From: Pseudomonas saxonica | Lineage (GTDB): Bacteria; Pseudomonadota; Gammaproteobacteria; Pseudomonadales; Pseudomonadaceae | DNA length: 64,000 nucleotides | NCBI RefSeq assembly: GCF_007858365.1 | Contig: NZ_VFIO01000003.1 | Location: 487,818 to 551,817 of the forward strand | Direction of reading: 5' to 3' | Shown here: positions 62,944 through 64,000 of the stretch, piece after piece | Position numbering within the stretch: position 1 is the first letter of the stretch | Layout: the number at the start of each line of letters is the position of its first letter | Notes under the pieces: generated by a model | Told to the model about the DNA's origin: nothing | What the model saw: only the letters and a program-made list of their open reading frames with translations | Database searches by the model: none | Translations under genes and position numbers: made by a program

Positions 62944-63589
62944 GGCTATCCTCCCCTGATAGTGCCTGCCAGATCTGATGGGGCGACATCACCACTTCGA
63001 GCCAGACTTGAACCAGTAATAAACTGACAAAACAGATTAAACCCAGGCCAAAACTCAGCTCGGCCAAATCGGCCAGTTTCACGATCGCGACCAGCACACC
63101 CATCAGGTACACCTCCAGCATGCCCCAATCGCGTAAATGGTGATAAATGCGGTAGATCAGCAGACCATAGCTACGGCCGATATTCCAACGGATGCTGAGT
63201 AAAACTGCCAGTTGGCACAATAGCTTCAGCAAAGGAATGGCCATGCTGCACAGGAACACCACAACAGCGATCTCTGGCATACCGGTATTGAACAATCCGA
63301 GCACACCGCTCCAGACAGTGTCTTGCGACGACTGCCCCAAAAGATTGAGCTGCATGATGGGTAGAAAGTTCGCAGGCACGTATAGCAGCAGAGCGGCTAT
63401 CACCAGTGCAAGACTGCGTTCGACTACGTTATGCCGGTGTGCATATAGCTCATAGCCGCAACGCGGGCATTGAGCTTTCTCACCGAGGGCGAGCTGTGGT
63501 TTGCGCATCAGCAAATCACATTCATGGCAAGCCACTAACTCGTCCAGCGGTAAATCTGACACCCTGCGGGTGTCAACCGAATCTGGCAT
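62930..63589 (-). CDS. PqiA/LetA-like membrane protein, first half
   Basis: A 219-residue inner-membrane protein, first gene of the leftward operon. Zinc-ribbon ACHECDLLM and CPRCGYELY, then four helices with YVPANFLPIMQLNL. It resembles the neighbouring unit, so the pair equals the duplicated halves of fused LetA. The operon likely moves lipids between membranes together with the MCE protein. Confidence 0.9.
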   Translation of the reverse strand: MPDSVDTRRVSDLPLDELVACHECDLLMRKPQLALGEKAQCPRCGYELYAHRHNVVERSLALVIAALLLYVPANFLPIMQLNLLGQSSQDTVWSGVLGLFNTGMPEIAVVVFLCSMAIPLLKLLCQLAVLLSIRWNIGRSYGLLIYRIYHHLRDWGMLEVYLMGVLVAIVKLADLAELSFGLGLICFVSLLLVQVWLEVVMSPHQIWQALSGEDSHAGD

Positions 63590-63757
63590 ATATGAAGTCT
63601 CGGACTCAAAAATGACTGTGCCTATTCTAGTGCGCAGACTGCAAAATAACTGCGCCTATTTGTAGGACTTTGTCTGCAAGCTGTAAGCGAACGGCTTGGG
63701 GCATACCGAGGGTATTCAAACGTGCTGCTTGTCGATCGCTCGGGCTTTTTCGCGCAC

Positions 63758-63792
63758 AAAAACAAACACCCTGTCTGCGTGAGCAGACAGGG
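63758..63792 (-). terminator. Terminator of the rRNA operon
   Basis: On the minus strand a 10-bp stem CCCTGTCTGC/GCAGACAGGG with loop GTGA (63769-63792), then TGTTTGTTTTT. It lies about 15 bases after the 5S end. Confidence 0.85.
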
Positions 63793-63806
63793 GGTTTGGA
63801 ATTTAA

Positions 63807-63924
63807 TCTTGACGATGACCTACTCTCACATGGGGAAACCCCACACTACCATCGGCGATGCATCGTTTCACTACTGAGTTCGGGATGGGATCAGGTGGTT
63901 CCAATGCTCTATGGTCGTCAAGAA
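63807..63924 (-). rRNA. rrf: 5S ribosomal RNA
   Basis: The minus-strand sequence begins TTCTTGACGACCATAGAG and contains the conserved core CCCATCCCGAACTCAG, GTGAAACGATGCATCGCC and CCCCATGTGAGAGTAGG, which is the pseudomonad 5S. It is the end of an rRNA operon read leftward. The 76 bases to the window edge look like the 23S-5S spacer; the 23S gene itself is outside. Confidence 0.97.
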
Positions 63925-64000
63925 ATTCGGTAGCCAGCGCGTTTAACCTTACGGTCAACGTTCCAGCGAATGGGTATGTAATAGAATTTGGTGCTTTGCG

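Overview
The window is a chromosomal segment of a fluorescent-group Pseudomonas or a close relative. The basis is gene order: hemA-prfA-prmC-moeB-murI facing TPR-lipoprotein-lolB-ispE-tRNA-Gln-prs-rplY-pth-ychF, a mksFEB condensin operon, rimI next to the pseudomonad psi-subunit gene, a pseudomonad metallothionein, REP-type repeats, and a 5S rRNA at the right edge. No phage, IS element, integrase or CRISPR array is visible, and I see no frameshifted gene.

Layout. 0-13 kb is core: the end of an MFS efflux gene, a cysteine-cluster protein, a PagL-type lipid A deacylase, the leftward hemA operon and the rightward lolB-ispE-tRNA-prs line, then rplY, pth and ychF. 13-16 kb has a FUSC-type membrane protein, an MFS exporter and tRNA-Met. 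16.3-19.3 kb is a four-gene DUF2491-DUF350-DUF1190-glutathionylspermidine-synthase-like operon. 19.4-34.7 kb is a chaperone-usher fimbrial operon of seven genes, enclosed by two hybrid histidine kinases, two RcsB-like regulators and a REC-EAL c-di-GMP phosphodiesterase. This resembles the P. aeruginosa roc/cup and PA14 pvr-rcs-cupD loci. 34.8-42 kb holds a DyP peroxidase, a BdlA-like PAS-PAS-MCP sensor, a short metallothionein gene, a short-chain fatty acid transporter, a beta carbonic anhydrase, rimI and a probable holD. 42.2-47 kb is mksF-mksE-mksB. 47.5-51.7 kb is an EvgA/BvgA-EvgS/BvgS-type two-component pair. 51.9-59.6 kb is a second, nine-gene fimbrial operon on the minus strand. 60-63.6 kb is a LetAB/PqiAB-type lipid-transport operon with the LetA partner split into two genes. 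A minus-strand 5S rRNA closes the window.

How it fits together. The middle of the window is an adhesion and biofilm-decision region: two chaperone-usher pili, each beside its own phosphorelay, plus a c-di-GMP phosphodiesterase and a BdlA-like dispersion sensor. Both pilin operons have a long stem-loop directly after the major-pilin gene, which would let pilin be made in excess of chaperone, usher and adhesin. Four of the tail-to-tail gene gaps contain a REP-like or hairpin repeat, and a fifth contains a palindrome.

The calls rest on reading motifs, gene order and ribosome-binding sites by eye. No database search was run, so orthology names for the regulators and pilins are by resemblance only.
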